Assembly (NCBI GenBank): GCA_015680685.1
Contig: MNCI01029657.1
Coordinates: forward strand, 59,211 to 90,787
Length of the DNA stretch: 31,577 nucleotides
Reading direction: 5' to 3'
Source of the DNA: Gnetum montanum
Lineage: Eukaryota > Streptophyta > Gnetopsida > Gnetales > Gnetaceae
Positions 1 to 8,896 of this stretch are shown piece by piece. Each line of letters starts with the position of its first letter. Position 1 is the stretch's first letter. A program made the translations under genes and the position numbers. Below the pieces are notes generated by a model. It did no database searches. It was not told the DNA's origin and saw only the letters and a list, made by a program, of their open reading frames with translations.

Positions 1-258
1 TAGTTAGAGTTAGTTTTAGTCTCTCAACCCTTCACCCCTTAGCATAGGAGATAAACCTGAAAAGACAAAAAAATCATATACCTCAGACTTACTTAACCAT
101 ACACCGTGACAACAACAAGTGAGTCTGGGAAGACAACGATTAATTAACCTCAAGTGTTCCTTGCGGTGTTTAGGCATTTAGTCTGTGGAGTTCGACTGGA
201 TCACGCGTGCTACACTCATTTCGTATGGTTGAGTGTAGGGGTACCTCACCACTCATCA
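1..258 (+). repeat. E0: 3' part of an LTR, cut by the window edge
   Basis: This stretch aligns by eye with the last quarter of the E1 LTRs (about 1145-1411), including the conserved edge with GGGGTACCTC and the terminal CTCATCA at 252-258. What follows (AAGGCTTTG) is not a primer-binding site. It is therefore a 3' LTR of an element lying to the left, or a solo LTR. It is oriented like E1. Confidence 0.85.
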
Positions 259-603
259 AAGGCTTTGATGATTGAGATGTAATTGAAGATGTCATCATAG
301 TCATAGTAGCCCTTGTGGTTATGACTCTCATGAATAGAACTTAATAAGTTAATGGATTTATAATATTGGATGCTCTAATAAAAATTGGTGTAAGAGGATA
401 GAAGGCAAAGTGGGTAGACATTCATTATGAATGTAACATCTTTACAAATGTTGTTACCAAATTACTAAAATCTATGCATTAAATGAATTCGATATGTGAA
501 GTAAAAAAATAAATATTGTAAACATGTTTTTATATGTGATGCTTTTGCAAAAGCAGGTACAAGTTCATGGTAGGATACATGTGTAAAATATTTAAAATAT
601 ATT
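259..603. other. AT-rich spacer without a recognisable gene
   Basis: No reading frame, RNA gene or repeat family is recognised between the E0 LTR and the E1 target duplication. It contains a perfect 16-bp palindrome at 540-555 (TGCTTTTGCAAAAGCA). Together with 7645-7888 it is the sequence into which E1 inserted. Confidence 0.6.
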
Positions 604-608
604 ATTAG
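604..608. repeat. Left target-site duplication of E1 (ATTAG)
   Basis: ATTAG abuts the left end of E1. GTTAG abuts the right end at 7640-7644. Four of five bases match, which fits a 5-bp Ty3-type duplication with one later mutation. Confidence 0.6.
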
Positions 609-1411
609 TGATGAGTTGCAATATCGCATGGGCCACGATATCGCATTGGCCCCTACGATATCACATGCGCGATATCGCAACTCATCGCTAGTTCTATAAA
701 TAAGAGGCATCTTTCCCTTGTTTCATCATCTAGATTTAGACCCTTAGCCAAACTATAGCACTTTTACCATTCTAGAGTTAGAATAATTTCCATGTGCCCA
801 TAGTAGGAGTCTCAAAGTGAATGGATCTTTATTCGAGCAAATTGTACCTGAGCACACATTTGTGTACGGCAATAAAGACGAACTTTCTGATAAACCTTGC
901 AGCATGTGGACTAAGTTAAATAGGATTTAATTACTATTAAATTTTTAAATGCTTTCTTAGATAATTAATCTCTCTCAACACTTTACTCCCCTAGTTAAGT
1001 GCATTCAGTACGACCACTTCAAGCACATGTGTAATTCTTGGTAACCCAGTAACGAATAGCATTTGGTAATCCTAGCAGTGTTATGCTCATTTAGGGTGTG
1101 TATGGTAAGTGGAATGGATACTGGTGCTAGGATGATTAGAACTTAGTTAGCGAATAGTTAGTCACTTAGTCTCTTCACCCTTCCCTCTTAGCATAAGGCG
1201 TTAAAAAGATAAAAGACATAAAAATCATATACCTCAGACTTACTTAACCATACAACTGTGACAATACAAGTAAGTCTAGGAAGACAACGCTTGATTAACC
1301 TTAAGTGTTCCACTAAAGAGTGTAAGCACTTAGTCCTTGGAGTTTGACCAGATCATGCGTGAGGCACTCGTATTCATATGGTTGAGTGTAGGGGTACCTC
1401 GCCACTCATCA
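609..1411 (+). repeat. E1 5' LTR
   Basis: 803 bp, starting TGATGAG and ending CTCATCA, directly followed by the primer-binding site. It carries four GATATC-type palindromes near its left edge, TATAAATA at 695-702 and a possible poly(A) signal AATAAA at 871-876. It aligns over its whole length with 6822-7639. Confidence 0.95.
610..702 (+). promoter_or_regulatory. LTR promoter of E1: GATATC palindromes plus TATA box
   Basis: AATATC at 620-625 and three GATATC copies follow, then TATAAATA at 695-702, only 86 bp inside the LTR edge. The outer arms (610-627 and 669-686) are an inverted repeat matching at 17 of 18 positions, so the edge could form a hairpin. The same array-then-TATA order occurs in every LTR in the window that retains this end. 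Confidence 0.7.
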
Positions 1412-1412
1412 T

Positions 1413-1430
1413 TGGCGCCGTTGCTAGGGA
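1413..1430 (+). other. E1 primer-binding site, tRNA-Asp type
   Basis: TGGCGCCGTTGCTAGGGA begins one base after the 5' LTR. It complements the 3' end of plant tRNA-Asp as I know it, with two transition differences. This primer is typical of Athila/Tat-like Ty3 elements. Confidence 0.85.
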
Positions 1431-1555
1431 CTTAGTTGTTTCTGTGCTATGTAGAATATAGGAAATTATTTACATCATTGGTAGCTAGAACAAACCCTTA
1501 GGGTTGATCAACAAAAAATAACATAACAGTAAACAGCACACCGAACAAGACAACA

Positions 1556-3858
1556 ATGTCTTCTTATCCACAAAAAAGCACTTCATCGCCTAGGACCAAC
1601 ACTAGAGATAGTCAATAGCACAAAAAACATAACCAAAATCTGCTAGTTCCTTAACAATTCCGTGTGGTATATATTCATCATGATGACTATATACCTAACT
1701 TCACCTTTATTCTCCATCAAGATGAACAAATGCATTGGAGAGACTTGGAGGATAACATAGTGTTGCCTTCAAATAGAGCCATCCCCAACATGCTCCTTCG
1801 TGCCCTCGTACAAATCGGCATGTCATAGTTATATGCAGAGTACATTGCCTGTGATTATAACACAAGGGGCTACCATCCCACAGAAGTGCAACATCAACGG
1901 GATTTTCGGCAGGAGAGTTATCATACATCATTGAAGGGAAAAGAACCCCATACTGCTCCACCCGTCATAAGCGAAATTGAGCGTGGTGAAACTATTTCAA
2001 TAGTATCTCCACAAAATGATGTTCCCCCTCCTAACGATAGTGAGGAGGTGGTGTATCAAAACCTACACTCAATAATTCACAGCCCTAGTTCTGATCCCCA
2101 CAAACACCAAGTGTTCAATGAGGGAACACAAACACAAGATAAGGGTGGACATTCTGATCATCATCATGATTGGGGTCAAGATGACTGAAGAGAGGGTAGG
2201 AAACATAGTCATGGAGATGGTTCTCCTTCTTCTTCACCTTCATCATCACTTTCACCCTCTCCTTCAACATCAAGATGTAATCATAAGGAACATAACCATG
2301 AGGATAAGGGTAGGTAAAAGGAGTGAGGACGAGGGCATTCTAGAGAATCACGACATGGAAGAAGGGAAAGTAGAGAACCACGTAGACATCACAGACGCTA
2401 TGAAAGAAATGACCACGAAGAACCCCTACTTGAAACCTGAAGCATGTTAGACATTACAGAGGTCATTAGAATACCTACAAGGCACCAGAAAGATAGCAGG
2501 ATTAAGCGATGAGACATGAATAATATCTCACGATTTGAGGGGGGATACAATGCTAATCCTCAGAACCACTTACAAGCATTTTTCACGATGCTTGTGCCTT
2601 GCAGAACATTGAAAATGAGTGGAAAAAGTTAAATTTGTTCCCAAGGATACTCATAAAAGAAGCAGAAAGCTGGTACCAATCCTTAGAACTGGAATCCATT
2701 CGAAGGTGGAGTATGATGCTAGAGCTGTTTAACAAAAAATATCAAATGTACTCGTGAGTGTCCAACTTGCAAAAGTAGATCCAAGGATGGAAGCAGGGAA
2801 TGCTACCATGGGCCAATATTATGCACTGTTACATCATTGCCCTAGCCATGGTTATGCATAATGGGATCAACTATGCCATCTCGTAGATGGACTAAGACAT
2901 GAAACCAGGAGAACCCTTGGGACATATGCCCAAGGAAAATTATCTGAAGTTAGGTCTCATCAGGTTCATAGATTGTTGGAGCAAGTAGCTAAGGAAGAAG
3001 GAGAGCTACGTAAGAGAGAAAGTAAAAAGGAATATGATCACGATCCTTCCCTTTGAAAAAGGAGAGTAAGATTTTGTGAGGAGGAGGATGAGTCACCACT
3101 CGAGAAGATGGTAAATAGAAAAACCCTGCCACTTCAAAAATTAATAACTGAAGTGTCAGCTAAGGTAGATCAAATGTGGGACTCCTGATATAGTAGATTT
3201 GAAACTGTTCTAAAAATCATAGAGGAGTCTAAGGAGCAAAGTAGTGACTATGATAAAAAGAAGAAGAGGGATTTAGACTATGCACGTAACAAAGGTAAGG
3301 GCAAAATGACTATCACCAAAGAGGTTGTGGATTTCAATATGGATGATGACGGTGGATGTGAGATATGTTAGTATGACCATCCTAAGGGATGTTGCCCAAT
3401 AATCTCACATGTACAAGAGTCTAGGGTGTATGCACTCAACCCAAGACTTAACAAACGGTAGGCACACCGAAGGTTACCTTATCCCCAAGGTAACCCAAGG
3501 CAGTTCCACCAATTGTTAACGTATTATCCAAGTGGAACTCCACCACAACCTATTGAGCAACATCGAAAGTGGCAATACCCACATGCCATCGCCAAGGCAA
3601 CAATACCCTTACCAACAACCAGATCCATATGGCTATTATGTGCAGTAGCCAATCTCTCCAAGTGACGTTGTCAGTCACGCAACCCCACAACGTCACTACC
3701 AAGCTTGGGAGTACTATAGGACTCCTTCTCCTAGGAGAGACATACCACACCCATACCATCCTCCGAACCCAATCGTGACTCTTACACCAATAGCTCCACT
3801 AGCACCCGCTCCAACGATGTAAGGGGAACTCCCCACTCAATTGTAGCAATGTAATGCT
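1556..3858 (+). pseudogene. gag: E1 gag (capsid/nucleocapsid), broken
   Basis: Gag would form the retrotransposon's cytoplasmic particle. The first ATG after the leader is at 1556 (MSSYPQKS), and one frame can be followed to about 2310 through stops at about 1616, 1649, 1831 and 2186. The middle has a His-rich and an Arg/Ser-rich stretch (RESRHGRRESREP). The core capsid match starts near 2520 (HLQAFF) and includes AESWYQSLELESIRRW near 2670 and YAQGKL near 2930, with several frame changes. A zinc knuckle lies at 3357-3395 (CEIC, stop, YDHPKGCC). A Pro/Tyr/Gln-rich tail follows (QQPDPYGYY, SPRRDIPHPYHPP). The N-terminal third does not resemble that of E2/E3 gag, whereas the core and knuckle do. 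It leads in the same direction into the protease region. Confidence 0.85.
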
Positions 3859-4908
3859 ATGAAGGCTATGAACCTTCAACCCACTACTAGTTCTGAAAAC
3901 TATACAAAGAGAAGACCTTTCTTCAGAACCAACAATCTAAACAAGATCTCACAACCACAAGTAGTTAAGCCTTCGAACGTTCCTCCATCAAATAAGACTT
4001 CAGAGCTCCCTTCAAACCAACAACAAAGCTCAACACATACGGTTATGTTAACACATACCGTCACTAATTGGATCAAGGTGGGCCACCTTCCCAGGAAATT
4101 CTATGATCTTGGAAGTCCTCTAATCTATCTCCAAGTCACTAGGAATGAACCATGTAAAGCTCTTCTTGACTCAGGTTCTGGAGTCAACTTAATATCACAA
4201 GAAATGTATAAAGCCTGAAACCTACCTCCACTAAAGAAGAGAAATATTCGCTTAGAGCTAGCTAACCAGTCCATCACCATTCCCTTGGGACTAGTGAAGG
4301 ACATCGTTACCACTATGTGTGGTTGTTCATACCCAGCTGATTTCCTAGTGATACAAGTAAACAATGACAAAGGGGACTTCCCAATAATAATGGGAAGGGT
4401 ATGGCTAAGTACCATAAATGCATGCCTAAGAATCCATGATATTTCCTTGGAAATATCTAAGGAAAACACTTATGGAAAGATCAAGAAGAAGAAGGTTCCA
4501 TGCATCACATACAGTGATACAGAGGGTGATGGCGTACAGGAATGTTCAACATCTCCTGCATGCAACCAGTGTGCCTAGGAAGTTAACATAAAAAAATGCT
4601 TGTATGTAGCAACCACACAACAAGATAACACTTAGTGGTTGACAGCTAATCAAGAGATAAACACACCAATATGCATGGAACTAACTAGAGGACCAACTTG
4701 CATCCACGTCAAAAGCATAGATGCACTTGAGCAAGAGTGTCACCAACTTCCAACCCTTAATCTGAAACCACGAATCGAGGGAAGTTGGAAACTCTTAGAA
4801 AATTCAAATGAGTTCTTCGATAGGAGAATACTAGTATGTGTGCAACAGACCAAATCTTATCATGAACCTAGAATAGTCTATGCACATAGCACATTGGAGA
4901 GAGAATGA
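3859..4908 (+). pseudogene. E1 aspartic protease (retropepsin-like), broken
   Basis: The protease would cut the Gag polyprotein. The frame starting at 3859 stays in phase to 4908 but is cut by stops at about 4216, 4576 and 4633. The catalytic region is at about 4160-4200 (KALLDSGSGVNLIS: DSG triad, then the hydrophobic NLIS strand). The C-terminal flap and Gly region is at about 4378-4450 (FPIIMGRVWLST, LRIHDISLEI), as in Athila-like proteases. The residues before it (QPQVVKPS, QQQSSTH) look like a gag-protease linker, so gag and protease were probably one polyprotein. The last 90 codons (from 4639) continue in frame without a domain I recognise. Nothing resembling reverse transcriptase follows. 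Confidence 0.85.
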
Positions 4909-6810
4909 CCTCACTCATCATTTCAGATCTTCCCCTTCTAACTCAGTTATGGGGGAAATGGCCACCTATGCTGATCATTTGAGATCCTTAGTCCCTTTTT
5001 AAGTTCTTTTTTACAAATTTCTTTAACTTTTATTATTTTTTTTACAACATCGTTCATACTTTTTCATTTATTTGTGTGTTTACTTATTTTGCTTGATTCG
5101 TCACTTGATAAGTGCTCCTGATGATGATATGAACTATATTCTATTGATTGCTAATGTTTTTTTTTACTTTTAAGTTATGATGTTGATACTAAGGTATGGT
5201 TCTTTTGATATAGCAAGCAATGAGTCCACTTCATCCATACATCCATAAATTTCTATGGTTTCTCTTGGCTTGGAATTGTACAGTCCCTTTCTCAATAATA
5301 AGAACTATCAACGAATTGGTGACTGGGCATTTCTCAAACTAAGGAAGGACCCAAGGATTGAAAAGGATGTGACTTCAGGGGGATTTGATGAATTTGTGCT
5401 AGCCATTCTCTTGGGTGCTTGGATGTTTTCTTCTTGAGTTTTCTTATCGTTCTGACGTTACCCCATTATCGGGAAGCTGAGCAAATAAAAATAATAAGTC
5501 TTTGCATGGTGTGGTTCTCATGCAAAACATATAAAAAAAATAGTGAGAATTCAAAGAATACCCCTTAGAAAAAATAATCATTTGGGCTACAAGCACTGGT
5601 TATGGAACTAACATATACATGTTCCCTCTAACTAAGGCCCTTCTCGCTTCCTACTTTCTCCTCTTTCGTTTGGTGGTGGCTCTTTGGTGAAGGCATTCTT
5701 GTTACTTCAAGTGGATGGATGGGCCAAATGTATTAATGTGAAGTCACTAGATGTGGTTTGTTTGAGGTTGGATTTGGAAAGAGATCTACTAAGTTACATT
5801 AACCATTAACACATAAGGGACTATACATCACCTTGTTTTTGAGACTCCATTCCACTCTCTTCTTTCCATCCTTCTTTCTCCATTTTCACCTCATTTTCGA
5901 TTGTATTAGTAGTCCATATTTTGTTGGATTCATTATTTTCTTTTTGGTAAACTCTTGTGGTTAAGACTTTAACTCTTGCTTCCAAATAACATTTCTAGAG
6001 CCTACGGACTCTTTGAATGTGGGATTGTCAGAGCATTAAGGGCATGAGCCTGCTTTGGGGAGGACCCACTGGCATTCCTATTTGGTGCATTCGTTAATTT
6101 TTTTTCCTTAAACATTTATACAATCACCAATTATTTTGTTCATTTCCATATTTGACATTCATTTTATTGGAATGGACATTGTTTCTTTTTTTTCATCTTT
6201 CTTATTCCTTATCTTTTTCTATTTTATCGCTATCGGAGGTTTGCTCTCAGTCATGGGGGTCCTGGTCCAATTTTTTTGATTTTCACTTAATCCCTATCCC
6301 TACACCTTGGGTAGTCACCAATATTATATCTCTAGATCCGCATTAGCCATATCACAATTTAGCCAATGGACCTTACACTGAGGTAAGGTATTAACTACAT
6401 TATGATTCATTTACCCTTGCTAATATCAGACTGTGTTGTGTGTGTAGATGGCAATCATACAACAACGGATTGGATCTAGAGGAAACACTTGGAATGGACT
6501 AGTGTTGAAGCAGTTATGCAAGGAATGAGATTGATAACACACTTATGGATGAACAACAAAAGGCACAATCTTGGCATTGGTAGTAGCAGACTTCATCTTT
6601 TCTCTCTCTCTTCTCTCTTAGCTGCCAAATAAGGCTAGATGTCAAATGTTTTTAGTGTTCACTCTTGTTGTCATGAACACTAAAGTTTGTCATGTATTGT
6701 AATGATGATCCATTCACATGTCACCCCATTCACCATTAGTTTCATTCAAGTCAATAATCCCATACCTTCCCAATATTTTGTAAGAAACTCAAGGATGAGT
6801 TTTCATTCAC
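4909..6810 (+). other. E1 3' internal region without coding signal
   Basis: About 1.9 kb, T-rich in places, with only short unsupported reading frames, the longest a 60-codon frame at 5255-5437 resembling nothing I know. Two copies of the family's polypurine-tract motif occur: CAGTTATGGGGGAA at 4944-4957 and CAGTCATGGGGGT at 6248-6260. I looked for reverse transcriptase, RNase H and integrase motifs and saw none. Confidence 0.6.
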
Positions 6811-6821
6811 TAATGGGGGTA
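6811..6821 (+). other. E1 polypurine tract
   Basis: TAATGGGGGTA directly precedes the 3' LTR. Its core ATGGGGGTA matches the tract beside the 3' LTRs of E3 and E4, and more loosely E2, on the opposite strand. It is the expected plus-strand primer. Confidence 0.8.
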
Positions 6822-7639
6822 TGATGAGCCGCGATATTGCATGGGCCACAATATCGTGTCCATGATATCGCGTCAGCCCCTGCGATATCGCGTATGTGAT
6901 ATCGTAGCTCATCACTAGTTCTATAAATAAGAGGTGGCTTTCCCTTGTTTCACCATCTAGATCTAGACCCTTAGCCAAACTATAGCAATTTTACCATTCT
7001 AGAGTTAGAATAATTTCCATGTGCACGCAGTAGGAGTCTCAAAGTGAACGGATCTTTATTCGAGCAAATTATACCTGAGCACACATTTGTCTATGGAAAT
7101 AAAGACGAACTTTCTGATAAACCTTGTAGCACGTGGACTAAGCTAAATAGGATTTAATTACTATTAAATTTTTAAATGCTTTCCTAGATAATTAATCTCT
7201 CTCAACCCTTAACTCCCCTAGTTAAGTGCATTTAGTATGACCGCTTTGAGCACATGTGCAATGCTTGGTAATCCAATAACAAATAGCATTTGGTAATCCC
7301 AGCAGTGTTACGCTGGTTCAGGGTGTATACGGTAAGTGGGAATGGATACTGTTGCTAGGATGATTAGAACTTAGTTAGCGAATAGTTAGTCACTTAGTCT
7401 CTTCACCCTTCCCTCTTTGCATAAGGTGTTAAAAAGATAAAAGACATAAAAATCATATACCTTAGACTTACTTAACCATAAAACCATGAAAATACAAGTA
7501 AGTCTAGGAAGACAACAATTGATTAACCTTAAGTGTTCCATTAGGGCGCGTAAGCACTTAGTCCTTGGAGTTCGACCAGATCACATGTGAGACGCTCGTA
7601 TTTGAATGGTTGAGTGTAGGGGTACCTTGCCACTCATCA
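6822..7639 (+). repeat. E1 3' LTR
   Basis: 818 bp, TGATGAG to CTCATCA. It aligns with 609-1411. It carries five GATATC-type units (6831-6903) against four in the 5' LTR, and TATAAATA at 6922-6929. Confidence 0.95.
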
Positions 7640-7644
7640 GTTAG
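7640..7644. repeat. Right target-site duplication of E1 (GTTAG)
   Basis: Partner of ATTAG at 604-608, with one mismatch. Confidence 0.6.
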
Positions 7645-7888
7645 TATTAAAAATTAAATAAATATTATAATGTTACATATTGTAATAACACTACTATGGA
7701 GAAGTAGTGTTTGATACACTCTTTGGTCAAAAATTAGCCAAGTGTCCAAGAATGTACTCAAGATGGACTATGCCTCAACGTTCATAATACCTACATGTGC
7801 AACATAAGTGTACATAACACGTTAGCCTATATATTAGGTGTGTAATAAGTACTCCTCATGAAATCATATAAGCAACAGGACTAACATC
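7645..7888. other. Short AT-rich spacer between E1 and E2
   Basis: About 240 bp with no recognised gene or repeat. E1 (+) and E2 (-) lie tail to tail across it, with their 3' LTRs facing each other. Confidence 0.6.
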
Positions 7889-7893
7889 ATACA
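7889..7893. repeat. Left target-site duplication of E2 (ATACA)
   Basis: ATACA here and at 23406-23410 match perfectly and abut the two E2 LTRs. This proves that the LTRs 15.5 kb apart belong to one insertion. Confidence 0.9.
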
Positions 7894-8745
7894 TGATGAG
7901 TGGTGAGGTACCCCTATGCTCAACCATACGAATACAAGCATGTACGTGTGATTCAATCAAACTCCACAGATGGACTAGTTGTGGCACCTAGATAGTTATA
8001 TGTTGATTGTAGTTTGCTATCTTCCCACCTAGACTAGTATTTGCTTTGTCATGTATGGTTTAGTCCAAAGTGAGGTGTATGATGTGATTTCTAAGACTAT
8101 GCTACTTCTAAATACAATGAGAAATAGCTTGAGTAAACAAATAAGTAGTAGGGACCAAAATTTAAGCTAGCCTAAGTGTGATGAGCATCCATCCTTAATC
8201 TTCTATATGCATCTTGGACTTTGTGTACTACTTATGGGATTACCAAGCACACATTACTTGAAGCATACTAGATACGCTATTGGGTTACCACGTAGTTACA
8301 CTTAAATGTTCATGATTAAGACATACTCATTCCATGTTAATAATAGGAATGGTAAATGACAATAAAAGAAATATTAACTAAAAATAATAATAAATAATTA
8401 ACAATTAAACAATTTAAAACTAAGTGAATGCTAAAATGATGGAGTAATATTGATCTTTATTGTTGATTATGTGCATGTCCAAGTACACCACATTCAAACA
8501 AAGGTTCTGTACAATTACAAGCATCACATTGTGGGCATGCACTTGGGAAAAGAACTAAAAATTAACAAAAAACTCCCAAATCTTAATAACTAACTAATGA
8601 CTTCCATCTCATGCACCTGAGTGCTATATTTATAGGTTAACATAGGAATTGTGATATCATGTAAATGATATTGTATCTAGGCTATGATATCACATACTCG
8701 ATATCATGTATCTAATATTGGGGCCTAGAAAACCACAACTCATCA
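7894..8745 (-). repeat. E2 3' LTR
   Basis: 852 bp. Read on the minus strand it starts at 8745 with TGATGAG and ends at 7894 with CTCATCA. It aligns with 22549-23405 at roughly 90 percent by eye. Confidence 0.93.
8627..8720 (-). promoter_or_regulatory. GATATC array and TATA box in the E2 3' LTR
   Basis: Five GATATC, GATATT or AATATT units at about 8651-8719 lie between the LTR edge and TATAAATA (minus strand, 8634-8627), 111 bp from the edge. Confidence 0.65.
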
Positions 8746-8759
8746 TACCCTCACGACTA
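8746..8759 (-). other. E2 polypurine tract
   Basis: Minus strand TAGTCGTGAGGGTA directly precedes the 3' LTR. It differs from the E3 tract by transitions. Confidence 0.75.
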
Positions 8760-8896
8760 AATAAAAACTTGTCCTCGAGTCAAACAAAATGAGAAACAAG
8801 TTCATTTGATTACATAGTGGATAAGTATGGGATTATAGATTGACTATGGATTATTTCATCTCGCAATGTGGAACTAGACAAAACAAAATTGGGACA

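Larger units (their letters stand above)
609..7639 (+). mobile_element. E1: complete non-autonomous LTR retrotransposon with gag and protease
   Basis: E1 is about 7.03 kb: 5' LTR, tRNA-Asp-type primer-binding site, a gag-protease reading frame broken by stops and frameshifts, about 1.9 kb without coding signal, a polypurine tract and a 3' LTR. No reverse transcriptase, RNase H, integrase or ORF2 is recognisable, so replication would have needed proteins from a relative. This is the plan known in plants as TR-GAG elements. The protease and primer site suggest Ty3/gypsy ancestry, near the Athila/Tat group; the lineage is an inference. The two LTRs differ at roughly one base in ten to twelve by eye, mostly transitions, so the insertion is old. 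Confidence 0.9.

Noticed and set aside
1-258. E0 as the partner LTR of E1
   Set aside because: E1 already has two LTRs with a 5-bp duplication, and E0 is not followed by a primer-binding site.
1707-1961. Minus-strand frame of 84 codons inside E1
   Set aside because: Antisense shadow of E1 gag, with no family resemblance.
3550-3759. Opposed 69-codon frames on both strands
   Set aside because: Both lie over the Pro/Tyr-rich gag tail, whose real frame reads QQPDPYGYY and SPRRDIPHP.
5255-5437. A 60-codon frame in E1 as an accessory gene
   Set aside because: Short, without homologue in E2-E4 and without recognisable motifs.
4909-6810. Hidden reverse transcriptase or integrase in E1
   Set aside because: Searched by eye for the YxDD, QGDPLSP-like and HHCC/DDE patterns in the forward frames without success. 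A profile search would settle it.
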